In this document: piece by piece, positions 52,572 to 61,803 of the stretch | How positions within the stretch are numbered: position 1 is the stretch's first letter | How the letters are laid out: each line of letters opens with the position of its first letter | Source: JBQTII01 sp052387905 | GTDB taxonomy: Bacteria; Actinomycetota; Actinomycetes; Sporichthyales; Sporichthyaceae | NCBI GenBank assembly: GCA_052387905.1 | Contig: JBQTIR010000011.1 | Location: forward strand, 157,606 to 221,605 | Length of the DNA stretch: 64,000 nucleotides | Direction: 5' to 3' | Position numbers and translations under genes: made by a program | The notes under the pieces: model-generated | What the model was told of the DNA's origin: nothing | What the model saw: only the letters and a program-made list of their open reading frames with translations | Database searches by the model: none

Positions 52572-53756
52572 CGAGAGGCCGCGCTCGGCCAGCGCCTCGC
52601 GGTAGGCGCCCACGTTGCGGGCGGTTTCGGTGACCGAGTCGCCGCCGAACTTCTCCAGCACGGCGTCGGCCAGCACCAGTGCGACCATCGCCTCGGCGAC
52701 GACGCCGGCCGCGGGCACCGCACAGGCGTCGCTGCGCTGCGCGATGGCAGTCGCCGGTTCCAGCGTGCGCACATCGACGGTGGCCAGCGCCTTCGGCACG
52801 GTCGAGATCGGCTTCATCGCCGCGCGCACCCGCAGCGCCTCTCCCGTGCTCATTCCGCCCTCGGTGCCGCCGGAGCGACCGGTGCGCCGGCGGATCCCGT
52901 CGTCGGTCGGATCCATCTGGTCGTGGGCGGCGCTGCCGCGGCTGGCGGCCAGGTCGAAGCCGTCGCCGACCTCGACGCCCTTGATCGCCTGAATACCCAT
53001 CAGGGCGGCGGCCAGGCGCGCGTCCAGGCGGCGGTCCCAGTGCACGTGCGAGCCCAGGCCCGGGGGTAGCCCGTGTACGACGACCTCGATGACGCCGCCG
53101 AGGGTGTCTCCGTCGCGCTTGGCCGCGTCGACCTCGGCGGCCATCGCGGCCGCGGCGTCGGGGTCCAGGCAGCGGACCGGGTCGGAGTCGACGAGTTCGC
53201 CGTCACCTGGTCCGGGGATCACGCCGGCAGGCGCGAGCGCGGTCCCGATCCGGACGACATGGCTGAGTACGACGGCGCCGGTGGTCTGGGCGAGGAAGGC
53301 CTTGGCGACGGTCCCCAGGGCGACGCGGGCGGCGGTCTCGCGGGCGCTGGCGCGTTCGAGGACCGGGCGGGCGTCGTCGAAGCCGTACTTCTGCATCCCG
53401 ACGAGGTCGGCGTGCCCGGGCCGGGGACGGGTCAGCGGGGCGTTGCGGGCGATCCCGGCCAACTCCTCGACGTCGACGCTGTCCTGGGCCATCACGCGGT
53501 CCCATTTGGGCCACTCGGTGTTCCCGATCCGGATGGCGACCGGCCCGCCCATGGTCTGGCCGTGGCGCAGGCCGCCGAGGAACTCCACCTCGTCGGCCTC
53601 GAACTTCATCCGGGCGCCGCGGCCGTGACCCAGGCGGCGGCGGGCCAGTTCGGCGCCGACCTCCTTGGTGGACGTGCGCACCCCCGCCGGCAGACCTTCG
53701 AGGATCGCGACCAGAGCAGGTCCGTGGGATTCCCCGGCGGTGAGCCAACGCAGCAT
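52569..53756 (-). CDS. aroC: chorismate synthase
   Basis: Last shikimate step, FMN-dependent. 395 residues: MLRWLTAGESHGPALVAILEG, RRLGHGRGARMKFEADEVEFLGG, RPGHADLVGMQKYG, ASARETAARVA and RTGRSGGTEGGMSTGEAL are all present. Its stop codon is supplied by the first bases of the T2 repeat. First gene of the aroC-K-B-Q run; aroE lies apart at 56282. Confidence 0.98.
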   Translation of the reverse strand: MLRWLTAGESHGPALVAILEGLPAGVRTSTKEVGAELARRRLGHGRGARMKFEADEVEFLGGLRHGQTMGGPVAIRIGNTEWPKWDRVMAQDSVDVEELAGIARNAPLTRPRPGHADLVGMQKYGFDDARPVLERASARETAARVALGTVAKAFLAQTTGAVVLSHVVRIGTALAPAGVIPGPGDGELVDSDPVRCLDPDAAAAMAAEVDAAKRDGDTLGGVIEVVVHGLPPGLGSHVHWDRRLDARLAAALMGIQAIKGVEVGDGFDLAASRGSAAHDQMDPTDDGIRRRTGRSGGTEGGMSTGEALRVRAAMKPISTVPKALATVDVRTLEPATAIAQRSDACAVPAAGVVAEAMVALVLADAVLEKFGGDSVTETARNVGAYREALAERGLS

Positions 53757-53871
53757 GATCGGGATTCTCCCACGTACGCGCGCGACGCCCGCACCTGTCA
53801 GCAGTTGGCCAAATTCATGCCATTTGTCATATTGACCCCTGTTCCGGCGGCCCGCGACCTCCCCATAGTGA

Positions 53872-53903
53872 TCACTCCAGTCACTCCAGACTCAGCTGGA
53901 GTG
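53872..53903 (+). other. direct repeat and hairpin upstream of the L,D-transpeptidase gene
   Basis: TCACTCCAG occurs twice in tandem (53872-53880, 53881-53889), followed by CTGGAGTG (53896-53903), which can pair with either copy. Nearby GTGATCAC is itself palindromic. It lies about 30-60 nt before the start codon and may be an operator or a leader RNA hairpin. Confidence 0.45.
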
Positions 53904-53929
53904 GCCTCGAACGATGTGGGTGAGCGTCG

Positions 53930-55163
53930 GTGACACGCGCGCACAGCTTCGCGCCCCTACGCGCTGCGCGCCGCCCCGGCGGCGCCGTGGCGTTCGCGAC
54001 CGCGGCCGCACTCACCCTCGTTGCGGCCTGCGGAGCCGACGGCACCAGTACCGCGCTGAGCTCCGCCGGGGTGCGCAGCGCCGCCGCGCCGGCCCCGGCG
54101 CTCATGACGACGGCCGTCTTCCCCCCCGCCCAACGCCACCGGCGTCGTCCCGGACACGGCCGTCAGCGTCGAGGTCACCGGCGGCATCATCGAGAGCGTC
54201 CAGGTGCGCGACAGCAACGGCGAGGTGGTGCCCGGGCGCTACTTCCCCGACGCCACCGCCTGGATCGCCGAAGCCCGTCTGCGCGCGAACCAGCACTACA
54301 TCGTGCGCGTGGCCGGCCATTCACACTCCGGCGTAGCCAGTGTGGCGACCTCCAGGTTCACCACCCTGGCGGTCCCCGAGGACCAGCTGCTGCGCCCCGT
54401 CCGGATCTCCCCGTTACACGGCGCCACCGTGGGTGTGGCGCATCCCGTGGTGGTGGGCTTCAGCCGGCCGGTGACCGACCGCGCCGCCGTGATCGACGCC
54501 CTGCGCCTGACCTCGACCCCGGCGGTGGCGGGAGGCTGGTTCTGGATCGATCCGGTGACGGTGCACTACCGCCCGCGGAAGTTCTGGCCCGCCGGCACCA
54601 AGGTCCGCCTCGAGACCGACCTCGCCGGCCTGCGCGACGGCGCCGACGTGTGGGGCGGTGGCGACCGGAGCGTGTCCTTCGAGATCGGGCGCAAACAGGT
54701 CATCCGGGTCAACGCCGCCCGGCACACGATGCGGGTCTTCCGCGACAACGCGCTGCTGCGCACGATGGACGTCTCCACCGGCAAGCCCGGCTGGGAAACC
54801 CGCAACGGCATCAAGGTCCTGATGGAGAAGGTGGCGGGCAAGACCTGGACCAACGAGGCCATCGACGCCCCCGAGCAATACCGCCTGTACTCCCGGCACG
54901 CGATGCGCCTGACCAACTCCGGGGAATTCATCCACGACGCCCCCTGGAACCTGCGCAACATCGGCCGGGCCAGCACCAGCCACGGCTGCGTCGGCATGAC
55001 CCCGTCAGACATGGCCTGGCTGTTCTCCCGATCCCTGGTCGGAGACCCGGTCATCGTCTCCGGCTCACCACGGCCCTACACCGAACTGTGGAATCGCTAC
55101 CAGGACTGGAACGTGCCCTGGGAGCAGTGGAAAGACGGCAACTTCGACCTCAGCGAGGGCTGA
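53930..55163 (+). CDS. L,D-transpeptidase lipoprotein, frameshifted in this sequence
   Basis: Would make 3-3 peptidoglycan cross-links outside the membrane. The N-terminal frame (53930-54121) encodes a lipoprotein signal with lipobox LTLVAACG (Cys about 34). After a run of seven C (54121-54127) coding sequence continues in the +1 frame: PPNATGVVPDTAVSVEV, Ig-like domains, and a YkuD catalytic domain with the His in GEFIHDAPW and the Cys in ASTSHGCVGMT. Removing one C restores a single frame of about 410 residues, the usual length of Ldt enzymes. This is either a sequencing error, a pseudogene or a slippage site. Without it, only GTG 54204 onward would be read, lacking export. Confidence 0.85.
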
Positions 55164-55202
55164 GTTGAGCTATCTCGGAGAACCTGATCCCGACTCCGCC
55201 GG

Positions 55203-55679
55203 CTATCTCAGTCGAACAGGGAGCTCTCGCAACTTCTGACTGTCGCCTTGGGCCCAGAGCCGCACCGCATCCTGAATCACCACCGCTCGACTGGTTGTCT
55301 TGACCACGCTGGAGTAGTTGCTCCGCCCGATCGCGAAAGCTATGGCCGGCCTGCCTATCCGCCGTGAGATCTCCAGACCAAAGTAGGTCGCAACCACGTC
55401 GACGACCTGATCTCGCTCGACGGTCCTGTTCCAGAGTGGATTCACGACGCGGAGCTTCGTCTCTGTGACGATCAGTTTCGGTCTGAAGACCGCAAACCAC
55501 GCGACTAGGAGAACGCCGGCGGAGAACGTCAGAGCGCCGACCAGGCTGCCACCTTCGACGACCGATTCGATCGGTGCGCCCAACACCGGAAGCGGCACGA
55601 ATGCGACGGTCGCCATCTTCAGCAGTCGACCCGATCCGATCCGCACAATTTCTGCATCCCGGTGTTCGGGACCTGACAT
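55203..55679 (-). CDS. small membrane protein with PH-like domain
   Basis: 158 residues: short N-terminal region, two membrane segments (about 21-38 and 44-64: LLKMATVAFVPLPVLGAP and LVGALTFSAGVLLVAWFAVF) then a PH-like beta domain (KLIVTETKLRVVNPLWNRTVERDQVVDV). Resembles bPH-type proteins but is not a close copy of the one at 2994. Function unknown. Base composition is less GC-rich than its neighbours, which hints at acquisition. Convergent with the L,D-transpeptidase gene and divergent from the Uma2 gene. Confidence 0.68.
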   Translation of the reverse strand: MSGPEHRDAEIVRIGSGRLLKMATVAFVPLPVLGAPIESVVEGGSLVGALTFSAGVLLVAWFAVFRPKLIVTETKLRVVNPLWNRTVERDQVVDVVATYFGLEISRRIGRPAIAFAIGRSNYSSVVKTTSRAVVIQDAVRLWAQGDSQKLRELPVRLR

Positions 55680-55743
55680 GTGACCTCCGGATCCCGAGCC
55701 GGCGAACCTGACGGGCGTAGCCCAGCAGGCTTATCCTGCCTGC

Positions 55744-56304
55744 ATGGCGGCTACTACCCTCGCGCATCGCTGGACGCTGCAGCAGTACCTGCTGGCGTGG
55801 GAGGCCGGCGCGTTCGCCAACGGCCGCACCGAACTCGTCGACGGAGAGGTCTGGGCCGTATCGATCGGTCGCGGGCACGGAAGAACCGCGACCCGGGTCA
55901 TCCGAGCCCTGCCCAACGACTCCTACGAGATCACCTCGATGTCACTGGCCAGCGGAGAGTCCTTGCCGGACCCCGATTGCTGGGTTCTGCGGGCCAATGC
56001 TGAGCCGCTTGCTCAGTTGTCGCCGCGGATGCCGCGCTGGTCAGCTGCGGACGTGCTTCTCGTCGTCGAGGTGGCCGATGAAACGCTCGATCAGGATCTC
56101 GGAGTGAAAGCCGTCCTTTACGGCCTGGCCGGCTACGCGCACTACTGGGCGGTGACGAAGGCGGGAATCTATGCGCACAGCGACCCCGGACCGCAGGGCT
56201 ACCGCAGCCGGCGGTTGATCGAGCGCGGTGAGCTGATCACAGTGCCGTACGAGCCCGACGTCACGCTGTCCGTCACCGACCTCATCGGGGATTCCGAGGG
56301 CTGA
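55744..56304 (+). CDS. Uma2-family (DUF820) restriction-endonuclease-like protein
   Basis: 186 residues with the PD-(D/E)xK-like core of Uma2: GRTELVDGEVW, LPDPDCWVL, LLVVEVADETLDQDLGVKAVLYGLAGYAHYWAV. This very abundant family in actinobacteria and cyanobacteria is nuclease-like in fold, but its role is unknown. Its end overlaps the aroE end by 23 bp (convergent), so part of its C-terminus may be constrained by aroE. Confidence 0.86.
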   Translation: MAATTLAHRWTLQQYLLAWEAGAFANGRTELVDGEVWAVSIGRGHGRTATRVIRALPNDSYEITSMSLASGESLPDPDCWVLRANAEPLAQLSPRMPRWSAADVLLVVEVADETLDQDLGVKAVLYGLAGYAHYWAVTKAGIYAHSDPGPQGYRSRRLIERGELITVPYEPDVTLSVTDLIGDSEG

Positions 56305-57151
56305 GCGCGCGCCTAGACAGTTCGGCCTCGCCCGCAGCGCGCATCACCGCGACCAACGCCGGGCGGTCCACCGGGGCGCCGGTCATCAACTCCACCTGCA
56401 GCACCCCCTGATGGGTCAACAGATCCAGCCCGCCGATTACGACCGCGCCGGTGGCTGACCACGCCGCGGCCAGCGCCGTGGGCCACGGGTCGTAGACGAC
56501 GTCGAACAGCGCCCCGGGCCGCGCGGGCACCGCCACGGCGAGGTGATCCACCCCGCCCTTGGGGGTCGTCGCGATCACGACCGGTGCGTGCAATCCCTCG
56601 CAGGCCCGCTCCCAGCTGTGCACAGCCAGGTCGACGCCGACCTCTTCTGCGAGAGCGCTCAACTCGGCGCCCCGCGGTGGGGAGCGGACGTAGGCCGTGA
56701 CGGTGCCGGTGCACAGCGGCGCCAGCGCTGCGAGGGCCGAGGCGGCGGTCGCGCCCCCGCCGAGGATTGTCGCGGACGCCACCGCGGTGATGCCCCGCTC
56801 GGCGAGCGCGCCCCGAAGCCCGCCGATGTCGGTGTTGTCACCGCGCCGGCGCCCGCCCGGACCGAAGGTGATCGTGTTGACCGCGGATACCGCCCGCGCC
56901 TCGGTGCTGACCTCGGCGCACAACCCCGCCGCGACGCGCTTGAGCGGCATCGTCAGCGAGAGCCCGGCCCAGCGCTCCACCCCGGTGGCATCGAGGTGCA
57001 GCAGGCCGTCGAGGAAAGTCGCCAGCCCCGCCTCGTCGACCTCGTGCGCGGTGTAGGTCCAGTCCAGACCCAGGGCCCGGTAGGCCGCGGCATGCAGGAC
57101 CGGGGACAGCGAGTGCTGGATGGGGGAACCGAGGACCGCCGCCCGGGTCAT
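56282..57151 (-). CDS. aroE: shikimate dehydrogenase
   Basis: Reduces 3-dehydroshikimate with NADPH. 289 residues with AAVLGSPIQHSLSPVLHAAAYRAL (substrate loop), LSLTMPLKRVA (catalytic Lys), NTITFGPGGRRRGDNTDIGGL, the nucleotide loop ILGGGATAASALAAL and GGLDLLTHQGVLQVELMTG. The ATG at 57149-57151 is used. It follows mltG by 37 bp, the usual alaS-ruvX-mltG-aroE order. Confidence 0.96.
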   Translation of the reverse strand: MTRAAVLGSPIQHSLSPVLHAAAYRALGLDWTYTAHEVDEAGLATFLDGLLHLDATGVERWAGLSLTMPLKRVAAGLCAEVSTEARAVSAVNTITFGPGGRRRGDNTDIGGLRGALAERGITAVASATILGGGATAASALAALAPLCTGTVTAYVRSPPRGAELSALAEEVGVDLAVHSWERACEGLHAPVVIATTPKGGVDHLAVAVPARPGALFDVVYDPWPTALAAAWSATGAVVIGGLDLLTHQGVLQVELMTGAPVDRPALVAVMRAAGEAELSRRALSPRNPR

Positions 57152-57188
57152 GACCGTGCCCGGCCGGGTGGTGCGGTGCGGACGGATC

Positions 57189-58373
57189 TCACCGTCCCGG
57201 GTTCGCGCGCAACCAGGCGCGGAACTCCTCGACGTTGCGGGCGTGCTCGGTGGCGTTGACGCCGTACTTGGTCTCACCGGTGTCCGGGTTGACCGCGACG
57301 AAGAAGATCCAGTCCCCGACCGCGGGGGCGAGCGCGGCTTCGATCGCGGCTACGCCCGGCGCCGTGATCGGGCCCGGCGGAAGTCCGGCGAACTTGTACG
57401 TGTTGTACGGGGAATCCGAGGCCCGCTGCTCCGCCGTCGTCGTCACCGACTTCTCTCCGCCGTTGGCGTAGATCACCGTGGTGTCGAACTGCAGCTTCAT
57501 CTCGCGCTCCAGGCGGTTGTAAATGACCCGCGCGATCTTCGGCATGTCGACGGCCAGCTTGGCCTCGGCCTGGATCAGGCTCGCGACCGTCAGCACCTCC
57601 AGGGGCTTGAGCCCGACGAGCGGCGCGCGGGAGAGGAGTTCGGTCTCGGTCAACGCCTGATCGAACCGCTTGACCATGTCCTTGAGGATGGACAGGGCGC
57701 TGTCGTCCGGTTCGACGTCGTAGGTGGCCGGGAACAGGAAGCCCTCGGGGTTCCCCTTCGCGAAGGCCGGCAGCCCCAGCTCCGGGTTCTTCAGGGCGGA
57801 CTCGAACTTCGCCTTCTCGATGTTGGTGTCCCGGGACAGCTTGGTGAGGATCTCGTTGACCGTGCGGCCCTCGGGCACCACCACCCGGGCCAGGATCCGC
57901 GAGGCGGGATCGAGCATCAGTTGCAAGGCCGCCATCGCCGGCATCGTCAATTTCAACCGGTAGAAGCCCGGCTGCAGGGTCGCGGCGCGGGAGTCCTTAC
58001 GTGCGGCCGCCACGAAGGACCCCTCGGTCTGGATGACGCCGTTCTCGGCCAGGGTGCGCCCGATCCCGCGGATGCTGGATCCGGCGGTGATCTGGACGAC
58101 CTGCTCGGCGCCGGGCGGGCCGTCGAAGTCGGCGGTGCCCTCGGTGAGGCGGTCGTAGACCTTGTCCAGCCCGAGCGCGGCCGCGCCGCCGAACCCGCCC
58201 AGGACGATCACGGCGATCAGCACCGCGATCATCGCCTTGCGCCGGGTCCGTCGATGCCCGGACCCGCGGCGCCCACGCGAGGCCCCTGCGGGGACCGGGA
58301 CCGCGATTTCGTCCGGGTCCAGGCCTGCGGTGTCGTCGGCCGGGTCGCCGTCGAAGGGAAGGTGCTCACTCAC
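57189..58373 (-). CDS. mltG: endolytic murein transglycosylase MltG
   Basis: Cleaves nascent glycan strands at the membrane and helps set their length. About 394 residues: acidic cytosolic N-terminus with RRGSGHRRTRRK, one membrane helix (about 47-68, MIAVLIAVIVLGGFGGAAAL), a LysM-like region, and the YceG domain with the catalytic Glu in VASLIQAEAKLAVDMPKIARVIYNRL and LPPGPITAPGVAAIEAAL. Start uncertain between GTG 58382 and GTG 58373. Confidence 0.95.
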   Translation of the reverse strand: MSEHLPFDGDPADDTAGLDPDEIAVPVPAGASRGRRGSGHRRTRRKAMIAVLIAVIVLGGFGGAAALGLDKVYDRLTEGTADFDGPPGAEQVVQITAGSSIRGIGRTLAENGVIQTEGSFVAAARKDSRAATLQPGFYRLKLTMPAMAALQLMLDPASRILARVVVPEGRTVNEILTKLSRDTNIEKAKFESALKNPELGLPAFAKGNPEGFLFPATYDVEPDDSALSILKDMVKRFDQALTETELLSRAPLVGLKPLEVLTVASLIQAEAKLAVDMPKIARVIYNRLEREMKLQFDTTVIYANGGEKSVTTTAEQRASDSPYNTYKFAGLPPGPITAPGVAAIEAALAPAVGDWIFFVAVNPDTGETKYGVNATEHARNVEEFRAWLRANPGR

Positions 58374-58394
58374 GCCCCCCACGGTAGCCCGAGA

Positions 58395-58850
58395 TCAGGC
58401 CGGCGGGACCAGTTCACCGGGCGCGTCGCCGCACCCACGTTCAGCGTCAAGCGCGGCCTGCAGGAACACGACCGCGGCGGCCTGATCGATGACGCTGCGG
58501 CCCTTCCTGCCGGATACCCCCGCAGCCCGCATCCCCCGCGCGGCGCTGACCGTGCTCAAGCGCTCGTCGACCAAGCGCACCTGGCGCGGTGCCAGCGCGG
58601 CGGCGAGATCGACGGCGAAAGCGCGTACGAGGCCGGCGGCCGCCCCCTCGTTCCCCGACAGCGATCGGGGCAGCCCCACCACGACCTCGAGGACATCATG
58701 CTCGACCGCGATCGCGACCAACCGCTCCAGATCCCCGCGGCCCCGGCGCACAGTTTCCAGCGGGAATGCCAGCAAACCGGACGGATCGCACACGGCGACG
58801 CCGATTCGCACCGAACCCAGGTCGACAGCGAGGCGCACCCCGGCACGCAC
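58395..58850 (-). CDS. ruvX: Holliday-junction resolvase-like protein RuvX/YqgF
   Basis: RNase-H-fold nuclease linked to pre-16S rRNA processing. 151 residues with acidic residues in LAVDLGSVRIGVAVCD, VVVGLPRSLSGNEG, LVDERLSTVSAARGMRAAG and IDQAAAVVFLQAAL. Complete. Sits between alaS and mltG as in most actinobacteria. Confidence 0.96.
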   Translation of the reverse strand: MRAGVRLAVDLGSVRIGVAVCDPSGLLAFPLETVRRGRGDLERLVAIAVEHDVLEVVVGLPRSLSGNEGAAAGLVRAFAVDLAAALAPRQVRLVDERLSTVSAARGMRAAGVSGRKGRSVIDQAAAVVFLQAALDAERGCGDAPGELVPPA

Positions 58851-58862
58851 GGCGTGGCCGAC

Positions 58863-61538
58863 TCAGCCGGCCGAATGCGTGATTGCCGTGGCCACTGCGG
58901 CGAGCGCCTCGTCGATCTTCGTCGGGTCCTGCCCTCCCCCTTGGGCGACGTCGTCCTTGCCGCCGCCGCCGCCGCCGAGTACGCCGGCCGCGACCTTGAC
59001 CAAAGCGCCGGCCTTGATGCCGCGGGCGCGGGCGGCGTCGTTGGTGGCGATCACCAGCGCCGGGCGTCCGCCCGCGACCGCGACCGCGGCGACCACCGAC
59101 GGCCGCGAATCCCCGAGCCGTGCCCGCACGTCGAGGGCGAGCTTGCGCACGTCGTCGGCCTTGGTCTCATCCGGCAACCGGGTGCCGACAAAGGCGAGGC
59201 CGCCGATGTCCGTCGCCGCGGCAGCCAGCTCACCCGCCGCAGCGAGGACCGCGGCGCCGCGGACTGCGTCGAGTTCACGCTCGGCGTCCTTGAGCCGGGC
59301 CAGGATCGCGGCGATGCGGTCCGGCAGGTCCTCGGGCCGCGCCTTGAGGGTGTCCGCAAGCTGGGCGACCAGGACGTGTTCGCGGGCCAGGAATTGATAA
59401 GCATCAACGCCGACGAGGGCCTCGACGCGGCGCACCCCGGCCCCGATCGAGGCCTCGCCCAGAAGTTTGATCAGGCCGAGCTGGCCGGAGCGGGCGACGT
59501 GCGTCCCGCCGCAGAGCTCACGGGAGTAGTCGCCGACCGACACGACCCGCACGGTGTCGCCGTACTTCTCCCCGAACATGGCGATTGCGCCGGAGCGCTT
59601 CGCGTCCTGCTGGCTCATCACTTCGGCGATGACGGGGTGGTCCTCGATCAGGACTGCGTTCACGCGGGCCTCGACGTCGGCAAGTACCCCGGTGGGCACG
59701 GCGGACGGGGAGGCGAAGTCGAAGCGGAAGCGGCCCGCGGAGTTCTCCGACCCGGCCTGGGCCGCCGTCTCCCCCAGGGCCTCGCGAAGGCCCTTGTGCA
59801 CGAGGTGGGTCGCGGTGTGCGAACGGGAGATCGCAGCGCGGCGGTGCGTGTCCACCTCGGCGCGCACGGTCTCACCCACCGTCAGCTGACCGGCAATCAC
59901 CTGGGCACGGTGGATGATCAGGCCGGTGAGCGGGGACTGGACGTCGCGCACGGCGATCTGCGCACCCGCGGAGCTGATGATCCGGCCGTGGTCGGCGAGC
60001 TGCCCACCGCCCTCGGCGTAGAACGGGGTGCGGTCCAGCACGACCTCGACGTCGTCGCCCTCGCCGGCGGCAGGCACCGGAGCGCCCGCGACGAGCAGTC
60101 CGAGCACCGTCGCCTCGGAGACGACGTCGGTGTAGCCGGTGAAGGCCACCGGGGCACCGGCGGCGGCCAGCGCGTCGCGATAAACGGTGACGTCGACGTG
60201 GCCGGTCTTCTTCGCCTTGGCGTCGGCCTTACCGCGGGTGCGCTGCTCGGTCATCAGGCGCCGGAACTCGACGTGATCGACCTCGATGCCCTGCTCCGCC
60301 GCCATCTCCAACGTCAGGTCGATTGGGAAGCCGTAGGTGTCGTGCAGGGTGAAGGCCTCGGTCCCGCTCAGGACCCGGCCTCCTGCCCTGACTGTCTCGA
60401 CGACCGCGGTGTCCAGGATTGTGGTGCCCGCACGCAGCGTCCGCAGGAACGCGGCCTCCTCACCCGAGGCCACCGCATGGATGCGGCCGGCCTCGGTGCG
60501 CAGCTCCGGGTACTGCGGGGCCATGGCGTCGATGGTGGCCTCGATCAACTCGCGCATGTTGGTGTCGGGGGCGCCGAGGATGCGCATGTTGCGGGTGACG
60601 CGGCGCATGATCCGGCGCAGCACGTACCCGCGGCCCTCGTTGCCCGGGGTCACCCCGTCACCGATCAGCATCGCGGCGGTCCGGGAGTGGTCGGCGATGA
60701 CGCGCAGCGAGACGTCTTTGGTGTCGTTGACCCCGTACTTCACCCCGGTGAGTTCGGTGGCGCGATCGAGGATCTTGCGGGTGGTGTCGATCTCGTAGAT
60801 GTTCTCCACGCCCTGCAGGATCGCGGCCATCCGCTCGCAGCCCATGCCGGTGTCGATGTTCTTCGCCGGCAGGTCAGCGCGGATGTCGAAGTCAACCTTG
60901 GTGCGGACCTCGGAGAGCTCGGACTGCATGAAGACGAGGTTCCACACCTCCAGGTAGCGCTCCTCGTCAGCGATCGGGCCGCCCTCGACGCCATACTTCG
61001 GGCCACGGTCGAAATAGATCTCCGAGCACGGTCCGCCCGGTCCGGCAACACCCATGTGCCAGTAGTTGTCGGCCAGCCCCCGACGTTGGATCCGTTCGCG
61101 CGGGACACCCACGCTGTTGTGCCAGATGTCGATCGCTTCGTCGTCGTCCTGATACACCGTCACCCAGAGCCGGTCACCGTCGAATCCGTAGCCGCCGTCG
61201 GCCACCGAACTGGTCAGCAGCTCCCACGCCAGCGGGATCGCCTTCTCCTTGAAGTAGTCACCGAACGAGAAGTTGCCGGCCATCTGGAAGAACGTGGCGT
61301 GCCGGGTGGTCTTGCCGACCTCGTCGATGTCCGGGGTGCGCACGCACTTCTGCACACTGGCGGCACGTTTCCAGGGCGGTTGCTGCTCCCCGAGGAAGTA
61401 CGGCTTGAACGGGACCATGCCGGCGGGAACGAGCAGCAGCGTCGGATCGTCCGCGATCAGGGACGCCGACGGCACGACCGTGTGCCCGTTGCGCTCGAAG
61501 AACCGCAGGAAGCGGTCGCGGATGTCAGCGGAGTCCAT
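58863..61538 (-). CDS. alaS: alanyl-tRNA synthetase
   Basis: Charges tRNA-Ala. 891 residues: class II aminoacylation core (IRDRFLRFFERNGHTVVPSAS, RHATFFQMAGNFSFGDYFKE, GPGGPCSEIYFDRG), the editing domain with HTATHLVH and CGGTH zinc ligands (about residues 570-680), and the C-terminal DHHA1 domain with a GGGGGGKDDVAQGGG stretch. ATG at 61536-61538. It overlaps the end of the preceding small gene by 14 bp. Confidence 0.98.
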   Translation of the reverse strand: MDSADIRDRFLRFFERNGHTVVPSASLIADDPTLLLVPAGMVPFKPYFLGEQQPPWKRAASVQKCVRTPDIDEVGKTTRHATFFQMAGNFSFGDYFKEKAIPLAWELLTSSVADGGYGFDGDRLWVTVYQDDDEAIDIWHNSVGVPRERIQRRGLADNYWHMGVAGPGGPCSEIYFDRGPKYGVEGGPIADEERYLEVWNLVFMQSELSEVRTKVDFDIRADLPAKNIDTGMGCERMAAILQGVENIYEIDTTRKILDRATELTGVKYGVNDTKDVSLRVIADHSRTAAMLIGDGVTPGNEGRGYVLRRIMRRVTRNMRILGAPDTNMRELIEATIDAMAPQYPELRTEAGRIHAVASGEEAAFLRTLRAGTTILDTAVVETVRAGGRVLSGTEAFTLHDTYGFPIDLTLEMAAEQGIEVDHVEFRRLMTEQRTRGKADAKAKKTGHVDVTVYRDALAAAGAPVAFTGYTDVVSEATVLGLLVAGAPVPAAGEGDDVEVVLDRTPFYAEGGGQLADHGRIISSAGAQIAVRDVQSPLTGLIIHRAQVIAGQLTVGETVRAEVDTHRRAAISRSHTATHLVHKGLREALGETAAQAGSENSAGRFRFDFASPSAVPTGVLADVEARVNAVLIEDHPVIAEVMSQQDAKRSGAIAMFGEKYGDTVRVVSVGDYSRELCGGTHVARSGQLGLIKLLGEASIGAGVRRVEALVGVDAYQFLAREHVLVAQLADTLKARPEDLPDRIAAILARLKDAERELDAVRGAAVLAAAGELAAAATDIGGLAFVGTRLPDETKADDVRKLALDVRARLGDSRPSVVAAVAVAGGRPALVIATNDAARARGIKAGALVKVAAGVLGGGGGGKDDVAQGGGQDPTKIDEALAAVATAITHSAG

Positions 61539-61803
61539 GGGTGTCCCATCGGCTGTTCGTGGTGGCTTGCGGCGCGGGGTCGGTGTGCAGGCCCAGCGCT
61601 TCTTCGAGCGCGTCCTGGCGGTCCCACATGCCCTCGCGCACATCCATGCCGAAGTCACGGATCGCGCCGCCGAGATGGGTGATCGAATCCGCGAGGCGGT
61701 TGCTCATGCCCTCGGGGGTGAGCGTCTCCAGCGCCCGGGACGCCTTGCGGGTCGCCAGCACCCCGACCGCCACGCCCATCCCGGTCCAGAACAGCCGCTT
61801 CAC
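61525..61803 (-). CDS. conserved small protein of the rarA-alaS interval
   Basis: 92 residues beginning MKRLFWTGMGVAVGVLATRKASRALETLTPEGMS, one short hydrophobic N-terminal segment followed by an amphipathic helical part. A similar protein (DUF6167 type) lies between the DUF948 gene and alaS in Streptomyces. GTG start overlapping the previous stop (GTGA). Function unknown. Confidence 0.78.
   Translation of the reverse strand: MKRLFWTGMGVAVGVLATRKASRALETLTPEGMSNRLADSITHLGGAIRDFGMDVREGMWDRQDALEEALGLHTDPAPQATTNSRWDTHGLR

Noticed and set aside
53832..53869. TTGACC ... CATAGT as promoter of the L,D-transpeptidase gene
   Set aside because: The spacer would be 26 bp, far outside the 16-19 bp range.
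56282..56304. Overlap of the Uma2 and aroE ends as evidence of truncation
   Set aside because: Both proteins reach their usual C-terminal length; a 23-bp convergent overlap is tolerable.
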